From: Bacteroides xylanisolvens XB1A
GTDB taxonomy: Bacteria; Bacteroidota; Bacteroidia; Bacteroidales; Bacteroidaceae
Direction: 5' to 3'
NCBI RefSeq assembly: GCF_000210075.1
Contig: NC_021017.1
Location: 5,452,075-5,516,074, forward strand
Length of the DNA stretch: 64,000 nucleotides
Positions 1 to 10,540 of the stretch are shown piece by piece. Position 1 is the stretch's first letter, and every line of letters begins with the position of its first letter. Position numbers and translations under genes: made by a program. The notes under the pieces are model-generated. The model did not search any database and was not told the origin of the DNA. It was given only the letters and a program-made list of their open reading frames with translations.

Positions 1-132
1 TAATTTTTCAAATGAGACGAACGTGTCCCATTTGTAGACTAAATGCAAAATTAGCAAGATGAAAAATAAAAGAAAAGAAGAATATCGCTTTTAAAGGATA
101 TATAACCCATTCTAAAGGTGGTGTGACTTTCA

Positions 133-675
133 TTAAAGTCCTTTGGTAATTACAGGCAACCCAAATAAGCCCTTTTGCAAAGTCAGAATCTTCGGCCGAC
201 CTGTCTTTGTCTTATTATAAGTAGAAGGAGATACATGCAATGTTTCTACATTCCCATTTTCAAAAGCTACCTGCAAATAATATTCTTTACGAACACCATC
301 CGACACATAACGGTGTCTGCCGACTCTACGGGTTTTCTTGTGTGTTTCCACATATTTTTTCTGTACCATGACTTTCTCTTCATGCGTGGAAGCAGAATCG
401 GCAAACCAGTAATTCCCCCCAAGAAACAATACACAACTGATAGCACCGACACAAACCAAATGGCAACAACAATTAATTACTTTATTATCCATTGTTGTCA
501 GCCAAATCCATCCTTTATAGAAAGGAATTGTTGCTATCACTATTATAAGTGCCACTCCAACAGGTATCCACCAGGCAGCTAATGTATCTTCGTATACTAC
601 ATAGGCAACTCCACATGAAATAATAATCACGAGAATCATCAGGATACGAAGTGCATTAATAAATATAATTTTCAT
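133..675 (-). CDS. Hypothetical membrane protein, about 180 aa
   Basis: I do not recognise a family. The ATG at 675 is chosen because residues from there begin with a charged tip followed by two hydrophobic helices (about residues 5-24 and 34-52). A third hydrophobic, Cys-rich segment follows around residues 67-92, and then a hydrophilic C-terminal half rich in Lys, Arg and Tyr. A longer reading to 849 would run into the upstream terminator hairpin, so it is unlikely. The gene lies downstream of the sialoglycan operon in the same direction but behind a U-tract hairpin, so it is probably a separate unit. The topology suggests a small inner-membrane protein with a C-terminal soluble domain. No function is proposed. 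Confidence 0.6.
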   Translation of the reverse strand: MKIIFINALRILMILVIIISCGVAYVVYEDTLAAWWIPVGVALIIVIATIPFYKGWIWLTTMDNKVINCCCHLVCVGAISCVLFLGGNYWFADSASTHEEKVMVQKKYVETHKKTRRVGRHRYVSDGVRKEYYLQVAFENGNVETLHVSPSTYNKTKTGRPKILTLQKGLFGLPVITKGL

Positions 676-763
676 GATATTGTAATATATGTCTGCAAAT
701 ATACAGAATTGGCCAAATAAATAAGACAATTCCACCATTAAATAATAAATGAATGAGATATTA

Positions 764-804
764 TCAAAAAAACTACAATCTAAATCATTATCAGACTGTA
801 GTTT
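764..804 (-). terminator. Rho-independent terminator of the sialoglycan operon
   Basis: Arms at 770-781 and 793-804 pair over 12 positions with one mismatch. Read on the minus strand, the hairpin is followed by a run of T (769 down to 764). It lies about 65 bases after the GH3 stop codon. Confidence 0.7.
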
Positions 805-868
805 TATTAACTTATGCTTAAAGGCAAATTCTATCATCGGCATCCACAAAGTAGCCCTAAAAGTATTC

Positions 869-2952
869 CTATTCTTTTATAAAAGAAAGAGTTTGATTTA
901 TATGCCTGGAGGATGTTCCTAGAAAAATTGTATATTGTCCAGTATTTGTTTTCCAACTATGTGTCTGATCATCCCAAAAAGCTAAATCCTTGGAAGTTAT
1001 TATAAACTCAAGGATTCGATTTTCCCCAGGTTTCAAGGATACTTTCTCAAATCTTTTTAGTTCTTTTTCGGGACGTAATACACTTGGCTGGTTCTCTTTG
1101 ATATATAATTGTACCACCTCAGCTCCTTCACACTTACCTGTATTCGTAAGAGTAACAGAACATTTTATAGTCTGTTTATCATTCATCTTGTTAGATGATA
1201 ATCGTGGTTTTGTCAAAGCAAATGTTGTATAGGATAGTCCATATCCAAAAGGATAAAGCGGTTCTATCTTCTTTGTATCATACCACCTATATCCAACTAA
1301 TACATCTTCCTTATAATTAACATCATACACATTAATAAGATGCTCATTTTTAAGCTCATTATAGAGTGATGCCCCTTGTGGCAAATATCCCCATGCCGGT
1401 GAATCTTTAAATGACCTTTCTATAGTCATCGGTAATTTTCCTGATGGATTTACTTTTCCGATAATAATATCAGTAAGTGCTTCAAATCCAGATTGTCCTC
1501 CATACCAACCATAAATCAAAGCTGCTAATTGTTCGTTCCATGCTGACATATCAATCGCAGACCCAGTATTGATAATAGCAATAGTGTTAGGATTATTTTT
1601 AGTGATATAGCGCATAAATGATTCGTCTTCCCTAGGTAAAGCAAACGGACGTTCTACGGCTTCTTTATCCCGTGTACCCATACTCAATAAAACAACATCA
1701 GCCTCTTTTATCTCTGCCACAGTAGGCTTTTCAATATAATATACAGTTCGCCCAAAGACTTTCTGCAAAGCATCAATCAGACTTACATTATTATACCCTA
1801 TCACTTCTGCCGCACCATAGCCACGAGGTATTTCATATACAAATTTACCGGTTAATAATATTTTTCTATTTTTTGTAGGATCAAGCGGTAAAATTTCATT
1901 CCTGTTTTTAAGTAATACCACACCTTCTTCTGCAACTCGCCTCGCAGTCTGCTCATGTTCAGGATATTTACTTAACAAAGTCGTGTCATACTTAGGCCTG
2001 CTATAAAATCCCATGGCAACACAAGTAGCCAAAGTGGGCCGTATCATATCGTCTAAATCCTTCTCTGTTATTTTCTTTTCATGATATAAATCCAATACTG
2101 ATACTCCAAAATTATATGAACCCGGCATTTCCAGATTTTGACCTGATTTAATAACCTTTTCCAAATCCCACACAGAATTCCAGTCACTCATAACCAACCA
2201 TTTAAATCCCAGCTTTTCTCTAAGAATCTTCTTTATTACATACGAACTTTGTCCTGCCCATTCGCCATCGATCTGATTATAAGAAGTTATTACAGACATA
2301 GCTCCTGCATCTATCCCAGCTTTAAAACCCGGCAAATAGATTTCATTCATAGCACGTTCTCCGATAATGGAATTACTCCGTTTACGATAAAATTCAGTAT
2401 TATTCCCGTAGAAATGCTTTAAACATGCCGCTGTACCCGTACTTTGAAGTCCGGTCACATATTGACTGACCATTTGAGATACCAAATAGGGATCTTCTCC
2501 AAAATATTCAAAATTTCTGGCACATTGAGACTGTCGATAGATATTTAATCCGGGACCTAACAAAACCTCAATTCCTCCAGCTCTACATTCTTCTCCAATA
2601 GCTTTAGCATATTGGTAAGATAACTCCGGTGAAAATGTTGAGGCTAGCAAAATGGGAGAAGGAAAAGCTGTTGAACGTTCCAGTTGCTTTACAACGTTAG
2701 GATCAGGCAAATTATTCCGGATATTAACCCCTTGTGTCGCATCCGACAAATAAACAGGAAGTATTCCTTTTTCTTCAAAACCTTTGATAAAAAACTTATT
2801 ATAGCCCCTAACCATGGCGCTTTTTCCTCAATTGTCAGCTTCTTTAATAATTCATCCGCCTTCTTGTATGCTTCACTTGTCTCCATTACCTGTTGTGCAT
2901 ATAAACCAATGCAATTTACAAGCATGAAAATCAATAGAAAAAGTTTTTTCAT
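869..2952 (-). pseudogene. GH3 family beta-glycosidase, broken by a one-base frameshift
   Basis: The gene encodes a secreted glycoside hydrolase family 3 enzyme. The signal peptide and first conserved residues (start 2952, MKKLFLLIF) are in one frame. The remainder (from about 2819) is in another. Restoring a sixth A to the A5 run (T5 on the plus strand, 2821-2825) joins LTIEEK to SAMVRGYNKFF, a typical GH3 junction. The downstream part has RNFEYFGEDP, the KHF substrate motif, and the nucleophile Asp in VMSDWNSVWD (about residue 211 of the second frame). It also has the GH3 C-terminal alpha/beta domain and a terminal fibronectin-III-like domain. As last gene of the sialoglycan operon it would trim a desialylated glycan, and its substrate cannot be read from sequence. 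The shift may be real decay, slippage in the A-run, or a sequencing error. Confidence 0.8.
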
Positions 2953-3019
2953 ATTCTGATATTAATTGAATGTGGAACTTCTCTTTTACTGATTAAAAGA
3001 GAAGTTCCACAATTAGTTT

Positions 3020-4591
3020 TTAGTTATTGTATAAATCTTGTATTTCTTCTTCTGACAATATTCTGTTATACAAAATAAAATCATCCAGATAACCATTCAA
3101 GAAGTTCTCAGGTGCAAATTCTCCATTAGTAAATCGATAGTTACAACCAATATAGTATGGCCAATTATCTACCACCTTGTCAACAACCCCTTTCTTTTCA
3201 ATAACTTTCTGCCCATCTATATACAAATAACTATCTCTTTTTCCATCCACTTTCTTATAAATACATACATAGTGATGCCACTCACCGTCATCCATTCGTT
3301 TACCTTCATATTCAGCCCAGTTTCCTGCTTTTCCCTTGTATTCTACACAGAAAACAACAGTTTTACCACTGGTATCAAGTCTAAACCAACTTTGTCTGGG
3401 CACAGGATCGGTATAAGTAGCACCAGGTCCCACACCTTGATGAAAGACTGCATTCTTAGCTGTCATATTTGAAACCTTCACCCAAAATGCAACTGTAAAT
3501 TCACTATCCGTATAATGATTCTTCAATCCTTCTTCAGGAATAGACAAAATTGAATAATTTTGCTTGTCGCCTTGGAAGTGTGCTGCAAATCGACATTCAG
3601 CACTTTCTCCGGAAAAGCGCGCCTGAGAATTATATACACTGGAACCAGCTCCTGCCGTAAGTTCCTCAGGATTCAATTGATTTGGACCTGCATCTTTATT
3701 ATCACCATCGAATGGCAAATACAATACTAACTTTTCTGCAGAAACAACATATACATAACCTTCTTTCTCTTTCGTAGAGCTATTTACTGAGTTTTTAGCT
3801 TTCAACGTCACTTTGTATTTTCCTGGATTATTATATTGCACTACAGGATTTTGTTCTACAGAACTGGCTGGAGTACCTCCTTCAAATGTCCATTCCCATT
3901 CTTCAACCGTTCCTAATGTCTTATCCAAGAAGTTAATATATCCCCCGGCATAAGTATTCCGGCATTGTGCACCAAAATCAGCGGCAATCGCATTTTTATC
4001 AATAACAGTAATATAATCCTCTCTTACTTTGTCCGAAGACGCTTTGGGATTCTTAGCTGTCAATTTAATAGTATAGATTCCCGGAGAAAGTGTCATTTGT
4101 GGATTTTGTTCTGTTGAAGTGATAACTGCTCCACCTTCTTTAGGTGTGAAACTCCATAACCACTCATTCGGATAGCCTTTGGACAAATCTTTAAAAGAAA
4201 TAACATCTTCATTTGTAGCAGTAGTTTTATCTGCAGAGAAGTCAACAGTTATCTGCGACGGATAGTTAACAGTAATATATTGTTCCTTCACCATTTCGTT
4301 TGCTTCTTCTCCGCGTCCGACCGACAAGGTAACCGAATAAACTCCAGGCTTATTATATACAACATTAGGACTAAATAAGATTGAGGTTTCTGGTTCTCCA
4401 CCTTCGAACCGCCAATTCCATTTAGAAGGTTCACCAGTAGATATGTCTTTGAAAGTAATACTTTCTCCGATTGTGACTTCCTGAAGATCTGATTCGAAAG
4501 CAGCTTGCAAGGACTGCAAATCATCTTCAGAACAAGCCAATAACAATATCACAACAATACACTGTAATAAATATATAGTTTTTCTTTTCAT
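3020..4591 (-). CDS. Surface lipoprotein with three PKD domains and a LamG-like domain
   Basis: This is a predicted glycan- or protein-binding cell-surface lipoprotein. The signal peptide ends in the lipobox LLLAC (Cys20), followed by SEDD, an acidic stretch like Bacteroides surface-export signals. Three PKD-type beta-sandwich modules follow (about residues 28-108, 113-196, 200-283). Each has the PKD core pattern of FxDxSxGxPxxWxWxF followed by GxYxVxLxxxN. The C-terminal 235 residues resemble a LamG/concanavalin-like jelly roll (DGEWHHYVCIYKK, LYIDGQKV). It sits directly after the lipoprotein sialidase (18-base gap) in the SusCD operon, the position usually held by surface glycan-binding proteins. 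No catalytic residues are apparent. Function as an SGBP is inferred from context. Confidence 0.8.
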   Translation of the reverse strand: MKRKTIYLLQCIVVILLLACSEDDLQSLQAAFESDLQEVTIGESITFKDISTGEPSKWNWRFEGGEPETSILFSPNVVYNKPGVYSVTLSVGRGEEANEMVKEQYITVNYPSQITVDFSADKTTATNEDVISFKDLSKGYPNEWLWSFTPKEGGAVITSTEQNPQMTLSPGIYTIKLTAKNPKASSDKVREDYITVIDKNAIAADFGAQCRNTYAGGYINFLDKTLGTVEEWEWTFEGGTPASSVEQNPVVQYNNPGKYKVTLKAKNSVNSSTKEKEGYVYVVSAEKLVLYLPFDGDNKDAGPNQLNPEELTAGAGSSVYNSQARFSGESAECRFAAHFQGDKQNYSILSIPEEGLKNHYTDSEFTVAFWVKVSNMTAKNAVFHQGVGPGATYTDPVPRQSWFRLDTSGKTVVFCVEYKGKAGNWAEYEGKRMDDGEWHHYVCIYKKVDGKRDSYLYIDGQKVIEKKGVVDKVVDNWPYYIGCNYRFTNGEFAPENFLNGYLDDFILYNRILSEEEIQDLYNN

Positions 4592-4609
4592 ATCAGTAAT
4601 GTATTAAAT

Positions 4610-5770
4610 TCATTGTATTGATTTTATGCTAACAACTTTAAATGCCAGCCCATCCGTATATCGTTTTTCTCCTCCCTCATAGATAATAGCAATCTGTGAA
4701 TCAGAGAGCTCAACTATATCAGAGTAACCAGAGTTACCTTCATAAACTGTATATTGTCCCTTCCAGTTTTTCCCATTATCCGTACTTTTTTTGATAGTCA
4801 TATTAATACGTTCCGTAGCGGAAGCAGCATTCGAAAGAAAAACAGCTCCTCCTATTGATAATATACTACCCTGACACTTACAGTCTATTTGATCAATGCT
4901 AATTTGAGGTGAAGACCAAGTAAGTCCTCCATCTATGCTAGTACAACTTTTCCGATAAAAGCCTTCATCTGCTCTCATATTCAACATTAACGTTCCCTCT
5001 CCTATCTCGGCTACAGAACATTCTCCAACACCACCGACAGGAGTAGGTTCTCCTGGTTTCCATGTTTTTCCGTAATCATCAGAATAAATGATATGAGAAT
5101 AACTCGTGACCTTTCCACTCTCCCGAGTTGTAAAATAGTTTGGAGCAACTAATCTTCCTTTATGTATTCCCTTTTGAATCTGAATACCATGGCACGGACC
5201 GGTAGCATACCAATCCCATTTTTCTTTTTTTACAGAAGAAGTTATTTCAACTGGTTGCGCCCAAGTAATGCCGTCATCATCAGAATATGTATAGTACGGA
5301 CGTCGGCTGTCTTCTCCGGTACCATTGGTTATTGCCCCCCATTTATCAGTCTGGAAATTCCAAGTCATAAGCAGATGTATTCTACCTCTGTCGTCAACAA
5401 TAGGCACGGGATTTCCACAAGTGTTTTGTCCATCATTCCATATCGTAATCTGTTTACTCCATGTTTTTCCATTATCCGACGAACGTTTGACTACAAGATC
5501 TATATCTCCGCTATCTCCATTACTTCGAGCTTTTCTAGCTTCAGCAAAAGCTAATAAAGTATTGCTTTTACTTTTAACAATAGCAGGTATTCGATAGAGT
5601 TCAAAACCATCCGTCCCTTGATTATAAATATAGTTGAATTCGGACGAAGGCACTTCTTCTTCCGGTGGAACAGGAGTTGGGTTTCCTTGTGTCTCATCAT
5701 CTTTTTGACAAGCCTGTGTAAACATACTTGTAAAAAGAAATACGCATGTAATAATCTTATAGGTTTTCAT
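4610..5770 (-). CDS. GH33 exo-alpha-sialidase, lipoprotein
   Basis: This enzyme removes terminal sialic acid from glycans at the cell surface or in the periplasm. The lipobox ends at Cys21 and is followed by a Pro/Glu-rich linker. The catalytic six-bladed propeller shows the YRIP motif (residues 59-62, first Arg of the triad at 60). Five Asp-box repeats begin near residues 97, 163, 230, 278 and 329 (for example SSDNGKTW, SIDGGLTW). Further Arg-triad candidates include R266, and the SGYSD Tyr near 349 with the YEGG Glu near 365 fit the nucleophile pair. At 386 aa it is a single-domain enzyme with no N-terminal sialidase domain, unlike the second sialidase in this operon. Its start overlaps the susD stop by 14 bases, indicating translational coupling. 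Confidence 0.92.
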   Translation of the reverse strand: MKTYKIITCVFLFTSMFTQACQKDDETQGNPTPVPPEEEVPSSEFNYIYNQGTDGFELYRIPAIVKSKSNTLLAFAEARKARSNGDSGDIDLVVKRSSDNGKTWSKQITIWNDGQNTCGNPVPIVDDRGRIHLLMTWNFQTDKWGAITNGTGEDSRRPYYTYSDDDGITWAQPVEITSSVKKEKWDWYATGPCHGIQIQKGIHKGRLVAPNYFTTRESGKVTSYSHIIYSDDYGKTWKPGEPTPVGGVGECSVAEIGEGTLMLNMRADEGFYRKSCTSIDGGLTWSSPQISIDQIDCKCQGSILSIGGAVFLSNAASATERINMTIKKSTDNGKNWKGQYTVYEGNSGYSDIVELSDSQIAIIYEGGEKRYTDGLAFKVVSIKSIQ

Positions 5771-7211
5771 ATCCTTGAGTTTGTTTTAAATTAGGATTGA
5801 TATTTATATCGCTCAATGGGATTGCAAGATATAATGGAATGATAATATTATCATCGACTTTTTTCTTTAAGTTCGGGACCTCCTGATAAACATCAATCGT
5901 TCCACCATAATGAAATCTAAGAAGATCGGGCCATCTTTTTCTCTCAAGATATAACTCTCTTGCACGCTCGTTCAGAATTTCTTTCTCCACTGCTATTTTA
6001 TTGGTACTTCCATTATAAGTTCCAATCTTGGCACGGTCTCTGACTCTATTCAGTTCAATAATAGCCTGTGGTGTTTGATTTAACGCCGCATAAGCTTCTG
6101 CTTTAAATAAATACATCTCTGCAAGCCGATATATAACTATATCTGAGTCATAGGTGCGATCTCCTTCTGTTTTTGTTCCCTTCATCTTATTATCAAAAGT
6201 CCCTATTTCATTTCCGTCCGCATCCTTTGCAGTGATATAAGAGTCTTTGGTTCTGATATCTGCCGGATTTGCATTAAAAAGACCTATCAAAAACGGACTT
6301 GGTGCATAAGTGCTGCGAGCTCCTCCTTTAGCATAAGGAATTTCATCCTTATTGACCGCCTTTTCTACAAAAACATCTCTTGGTTTCAGACTCTGACTAT
6401 ACTGAGCTTCCTTTTCATAAATTTCGAAATGGATAGTCCATATCACTTCTTTCCCATATTTAGTTCCATAAATATCTGCAAAGTTATCTTCCAGTGAAAG
6501 TCCTTTACTTGCCAAATCCGCATAAGTTATGACATCTTTCAAATCTTGTTCCGATCCATTCATCACTTTTGCTTTCCATAGCAAAATATCGGCTTTCAAT
6601 GCATAGCATGCCGGCTTCGATGCCCTTCCTTTTCCATTTGCATAACTTTCTTCCGGAAAAAGATCAATTGCCGTATTTACATCACTTAGAGCACGTGCCA
6701 AAACTTCCTCCGCGGGTTCTCTTGCTAACTTAGGCTTATTTGAACTTTCTGTCGGTTCCAGTTCCAAAGGGGCATCCCCCCATATCCGGGCAATACAGAA
6801 ATACATATACCCTCTGATACAATACGCCTCTGCCAATAATCTGTTTTTATCAGCCTCTACACCAAAATCTATTCCGGGAGTATACTTCAGTAACATATTA
6901 CAATGTTGTATTACAGAGTAATAGCTTGACCAGCTATAACCATTTTGCGATGTGAGGTTTTGCGCCCATAAATTAGAAGGGCCACCTTCCAGCCCTGTTG
7001 TAAAGGCATCTCCTCTGTCTTCAAAATGAAGAGTAGAATTCGATGTATCGCGCAATTTGGTATAAATACCGATCATATAACTTTCTACATCGCCTTTTGT
7101 ATTCCAGTATCCATCTCCGGTAATGCTTGAAACAGTATCTACATCCAGTAAGTTACACGAATGTAACAAGAATAAAGAAATGCCTAATAGTATTGATTTA
7201 AATTGTTTCAT
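5757..7211 (-). CDS. SusD/RagB-family starch-binding-like lipoprotein
   Basis: This is the outer-membrane nutrient-binding lipoprotein that caps the SusC channel. The signal peptide carries the lipobox LFLLHSC (Cys19). The body shows SusD features: the early WNTKGDVESYMIGIYTKL helix, an AEAYCIRGYMYF TPR-like segment, the ALKADILLWKAK helix, and the closing ERARELYLERKRWPDLLRF motif near the C-terminus. It lies 19 bases after susC and overlaps the sialidase gene. Its ligand is most likely a sialylated oligosaccharide, judged from the two sialidases, lyase and permease in the same operon. That ligand is inference. Confidence 0.95.
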   Translation of the reverse strand: MKQFKSILLGISLFLLHSCNLLDVDTVSSITGDGYWNTKGDVESYMIGIYTKLRDTSNSTLHFEDRGDAFTTGLEGGPSNLWAQNLTSQNGYSWSSYYSVIQHCNMLLKYTPGIDFGVEADKNRLLAEAYCIRGYMYFCIARIWGDAPLELEPTESSNKPKLAREPAEEVLARALSDVNTAIDLFPEESYANGKGRASKPACYALKADILLWKAKVMNGSEQDLKDVITYADLASKGLSLEDNFADIYGTKYGKEVIWTIHFEIYEKEAQYSQSLKPRDVFVEKAVNKDEIPYAKGGARSTYAPSPFLIGLFNANPADIRTKDSYITAKDADGNEIGTFDNKMKGTKTEGDRTYDSDIVIYRLAEMYLFKAEAYAALNQTPQAIIELNRVRDRAKIGTYNGSTNKIAVEKEILNERARELYLERKRWPDLLRFHYGGTIDVYQEVPNLKKKVDDNIIIPLYLAIPLSDININPNLKQTQGYENL

Positions 7212-7230
7212 AATTATGAGTCTTATTTAA

Positions 7231-10200
7231 TTAGAAATTAATTTTTACTCCCATGTTATATTGTCTGGGTCTCGGATAAATACCATAGTCAACACCAGTA
7301 TATATTTCAGGGAACATGCCATCATATTTTTTTATATAACCAATATTATACGCTCCTGCAAAAACTTCCACAGCACTGAGTCTCATCTTTCTAATCCAAG
7401 ATAATGGCAACATATAACTTAAAGACACTTCCCTGAATGCCAGGTAATCTCCCTTGCTAAAATACAAGCTATTATTAGTACTACCACTTGCAGAGCTTCC
7501 GATCTGATTATCCCATCTCATATGATTTCTATATTGATAATCATAGTCACTCTGAACAGTATATTTAGGATATTTGCTTCCATCATTCGCACTCTGCCAA
7601 GAATTGGTCATTGCCTCTTTGATGGCATTATTATTATTACGTGAGCTACCCATTATCTGTCCTTTGAAGCCATTGTCTATTACATGCCCCATAGCCCAGT
7701 CCATAACGATTCGCACGGTTAGTCCTTTGTATTTCAATGTATTAATAATTCCTCCGACTTTATCAGGACGAACATATCCCATGAAAATCATGTCTTTTGA
7801 GTCCAATTGTCCATCATTATTTACATCTTCAAATATTGCATCTCCCGCATGTTTCTTTCTTCCTTGTGCGTTCGGGTCATTAGGTGCCTTGGCCGCTTCT
7901 TCTTCAGTCTGATATGTTCCCAAGTAATGAAAAGCCCATCTTCCGCCAAATCTCTCACCTTCGGCAATACCACCCACTTTTTTTGTCCCTCCAGTTGCAG
8001 GATCATAAACAAAATTTCCTCCTACACGATGCTTTTCTTCTCCATTATCCGGTAAGTCTACTACCACTCCTTTGTTATAAGCAAATGTCAACCCTAAATC
8101 CCATGAGAAATCTTTAGTTTGAATAGGACTAGCATTCAACTCAATCTCTACTCCGGAGTTTCTTACAGATCCATAGTTACTCTTAATGGAACTAAATCCG
8201 GTAGAACTCCATAAAGGTTCATCATACAATCTGTCAAATGTCAGTTTGTTGTAATAGTCGATTAACAGTCCTAATCTATTATTGAAAAAGCCCAAATCAA
8301 CCCCGATGTCATAGGATTCTGTTGTTTCCCAGCGCAACTGCGAATTTTTCAATGTTGTATTTAATATACCGACAGAGCCCTGATAGTTGGTATCTGTAAT
8401 CTTATATTCTCCTCTCGAATTAGCCACACTCAAATTGTTGTTACCTGTGCGCCCCCAACTAGCACGCCATTTCCAACGACTAACGATAGCTTCCAATGGT
8501 TTATAGAAGTTTTCCCGATGCATATTCCACCCAGCAGATACTCCCGGGAAAAATCCCCATTTATTATCTTCCGCAAATCGCGAAGAACCATCGGCACGCA
8601 TACTAATAGAGAAAAGATATTTGCCATTATAATCATAATTTACACGTCCGAAATAACTCAAAGTGGCTTCCATTGTTTTAGTTGAACTTGCCCGCTGAGT
8701 ACTATCTGCCGTTGCATTTAATGTCGGAATTAAATCTATGGAAGAACCACTGCCACTTGCAGAAAGCCTATAACTATAATCATGAGTATAGCTGGCACCT
8801 GCTACGACTCCAATATTATGATCTTTCACTTTCTTATCATACGAGAGCACTAAATCTCCCTGCAAATGCCTGTCAAAATTATGTTTGGCAGAAGCCGGAC
8901 GAATTGTATTTCCGGTTGTTTCATTATCTGCCTGAAAATAATTTTCTATACCTTCCGTACCGAAATAATAGGCTGTAGGCTTTAATATCAAGCCAGGCAG
9001 AATATTCCAAATTGCACCTAATTGGAAAGTTGTCCTATATACATTGGTATCATCATAGTTAGTCTTATAATAAATTTCATGCAATCTGCTTCTGAAAGAA
9101 GAAATTCCTTCACCCGGAGCCGGAGTTCCATCTTCATAATACAAGCGGTAAGTTGGTGGAGTCAATATGCTTCGTGATATGGTATTAACTGTATTTCCAC
9201 CTCCTACAGCATCTCTCACCTGCAAACTAGCTTTAGTAGACAGACTCCATGCTTCACTCAATTTATAGTTTCCATTAAACAAAACGCTGTAATTCTTATA
9301 ATTCGTACCTCGAAGAATACCATCCTGATTCAAATATCTTAATCCTACATAATAGTTAATAGCTTCCGTCCCTCCACTAATGCTCAAATCTATTTCATGC
9401 TTCTGCCCAGTTGTAAAGGTGGCTTTCTGAAAGTCATTATCCTGAAAAATAAGTTGTTTACCTGTAACAGGATCTGCCATTGTCTGCCATCCTTCGTTTT
9501 CCAACAAGTTACTGACGTAACCTTGACCATACTTTTGAAGATAAACATCCAAAAACTCAAGCGTATTCTTTGAATTTCTAGGATTTCCGGTTGACATACC
9601 AAATGAACCGCTCAAAAATTTAGCCTGATCTTCTTTTCCATTATAAGTTAAGTCTGCCTGATTAAATTTGGCAATATTCGAACGAGATAATGTTATATAA
9701 TCCCGTGCATTCAATAATGGGATTCGCTGAGGTTGTTGTTCCACTCCGTATGTGTATCGCAGACTCACAACAGGTTTCCCTTTCTGACCGGATTTAGTCT
9801 TGACAAGAATAATACCATTGGCTGCTCTGGAACCATAGATAGCGGTAGAAGCAGCATCTTTCAAGACCTCTATAGATTCTATATCTGCCGGATTCATATC
9901 TGATATATTTCTAAAACCTTGTGATATTATACCATCAATAATTATTAAAGGCGTATCACTTTCCGGCGAAGTTGAACTTCCTCCACGAATAAATAATTGA
10001 GGATCAGCTCCAGGCTGCCCACTAGAAATCTGTAAAGACAGACCAGGCACTTTTCCTTGTAACTGTAATAATGGATTCTGTCCGGGTGCCTTCTGGAATT
10101 CTTCCTTATTTATCTTAGAAATAGAATTGGTTATTAATGCCCTTGATTGTTTTCCATAGCCTATAGCTACAACTTCATCAAGCAATACAGAACTCTCTTT

Positions 10201-10515
10201 CAAAACAATAACAATATTTCTACGCCCTTTGACTGCAATTTCTTTTGTTTCCATTCCTACAAAAGAAACAATAAGAGTAGCGTCAGGAGAAACCATTATT
10301 GAGAATTCACCGGACGCATTGGTAATGGTACCTTTATCTATTCCTTTTACAGAAATTGAAACTCCGGGCAATTCTACCCCAGTTTGATCCTGTACTATAC
10401 CAGAAACTTTAATTTCTTTAGAACTGATATCATCTGCTTGAATATTTAGGGAAATAAATAAAAAAGCAAATAACACCGATAATATTTTATTCGTATGCTT
10501 TATTGAGTTTTTCAT
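7231..10515 (-). CDS. SusC/RagA-family TonB-dependent outer-membrane transporter
   Basis: This transporter imports glycan fragments across the outer membrane with TonB energy. A signal peptide (about residues 1-27) precedes a carboxypeptidase-regulatory-like domain (about 35-115: VSGIVQDQTGVELPGVSISVKG) and the plug. The plug includes LDEVVAIGYGKQ, LIIIDGI and the conserved VLKDAASTAIYGSRAANGIILVKTKSG region. A 22-strand barrel of about 850 residues ends in the aromatic terminal strand MGVKINF. At 1094 aa it is a normal size. No extra N-terminal STN/signalling domain is seen, so control through an anti-sigma partner is unlikely. This agrees with the GntR regulator at the head of the operon. 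It lies 25 bases after the MFS permease and 19 before susD. Confidence 0.96.
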   Translation of the reverse strand: MKNSIKHTNKILSVLFAFLFISLNIQADDISSKEIKVSGIVQDQTGVELPGVSISVKGIDKGTITNASGEFSIMVSPDATLIVSFVGMETKEIAVKGRRNIVIVLKESSVLLDEVVAIGYGKQSRALITNSISKINKEEFQKAPGQNPLLQLQGKVPGLSLQISSGQPGADPQLFIRGGSSTSPESDTPLIIIDGIISQGFRNISDMNPADIESIEVLKDAASTAIYGSRAANGIILVKTKSGQKGKPVVSLRYTYGVEQQPQRIPLLNARDYITLSRSNIAKFNQADLTYNGKEDQAKFLSGSFGMSTGNPRNSKNTLEFLDVYLQKYGQGYVSNLLENEGWQTMADPVTGKQLIFQDNDFQKATFTTGQKHEIDLSISGGTEAINYYVGLRYLNQDGILRGTNYKNYSVLFNGNYKLSEAWSLSTKASLQVRDAVGGGNTVNTISRSILTPPTYRLYYEDGTPAPGEGISSFRSRLHEIYYKTNYDDTNVYRTTFQLGAIWNILPGLILKPTAYYFGTEGIENYFQADNETTGNTIRPASAKHNFDRHLQGDLVLSYDKKVKDHNIGVVAGASYTHDYSYRLSASGSGSSIDLIPTLNATADSTQRASSTKTMEATLSYFGRVNYDYNGKYLFSISMRADGSSRFAEDNKWGFFPGVSAGWNMHRENFYKPLEAIVSRWKWRASWGRTGNNNLSVANSRGEYKITDTNYQGSVGILNTTLKNSQLRWETTESYDIGVDLGFFNNRLGLLIDYYNKLTFDRLYDEPLWSSTGFSSIKSNYGSVRNSGVEIELNASPIQTKDFSWDLGLTFAYNKGVVVDLPDNGEEKHRVGGNFVYDPATGGTKKVGGIAEGERFGGRWAFHYLGTYQTEEEAAKAPNDPNAQGRKKHAGDAIFEDVNNDGQLDSKDMIFMGYVRPDKVGGIINTLKYKGLTVRIVMDWAMGHVIDNGFKGQIMGSSRNNNNAIKEAMTNSWQSANDGSKYPKYTVQSDYDYQYRNHMRWDNQIGSSASGSTNNSLYFSKGDYLAFREVSLSYMLPLSWIRKMRLSAVEVFAGAYNIGYIKKYDGMFPEIYTGVDYGIYPRPRQYNMGVKINF

Positions 10516-10540
10516 AAAATATAAAATTAAAATTTGAAAA

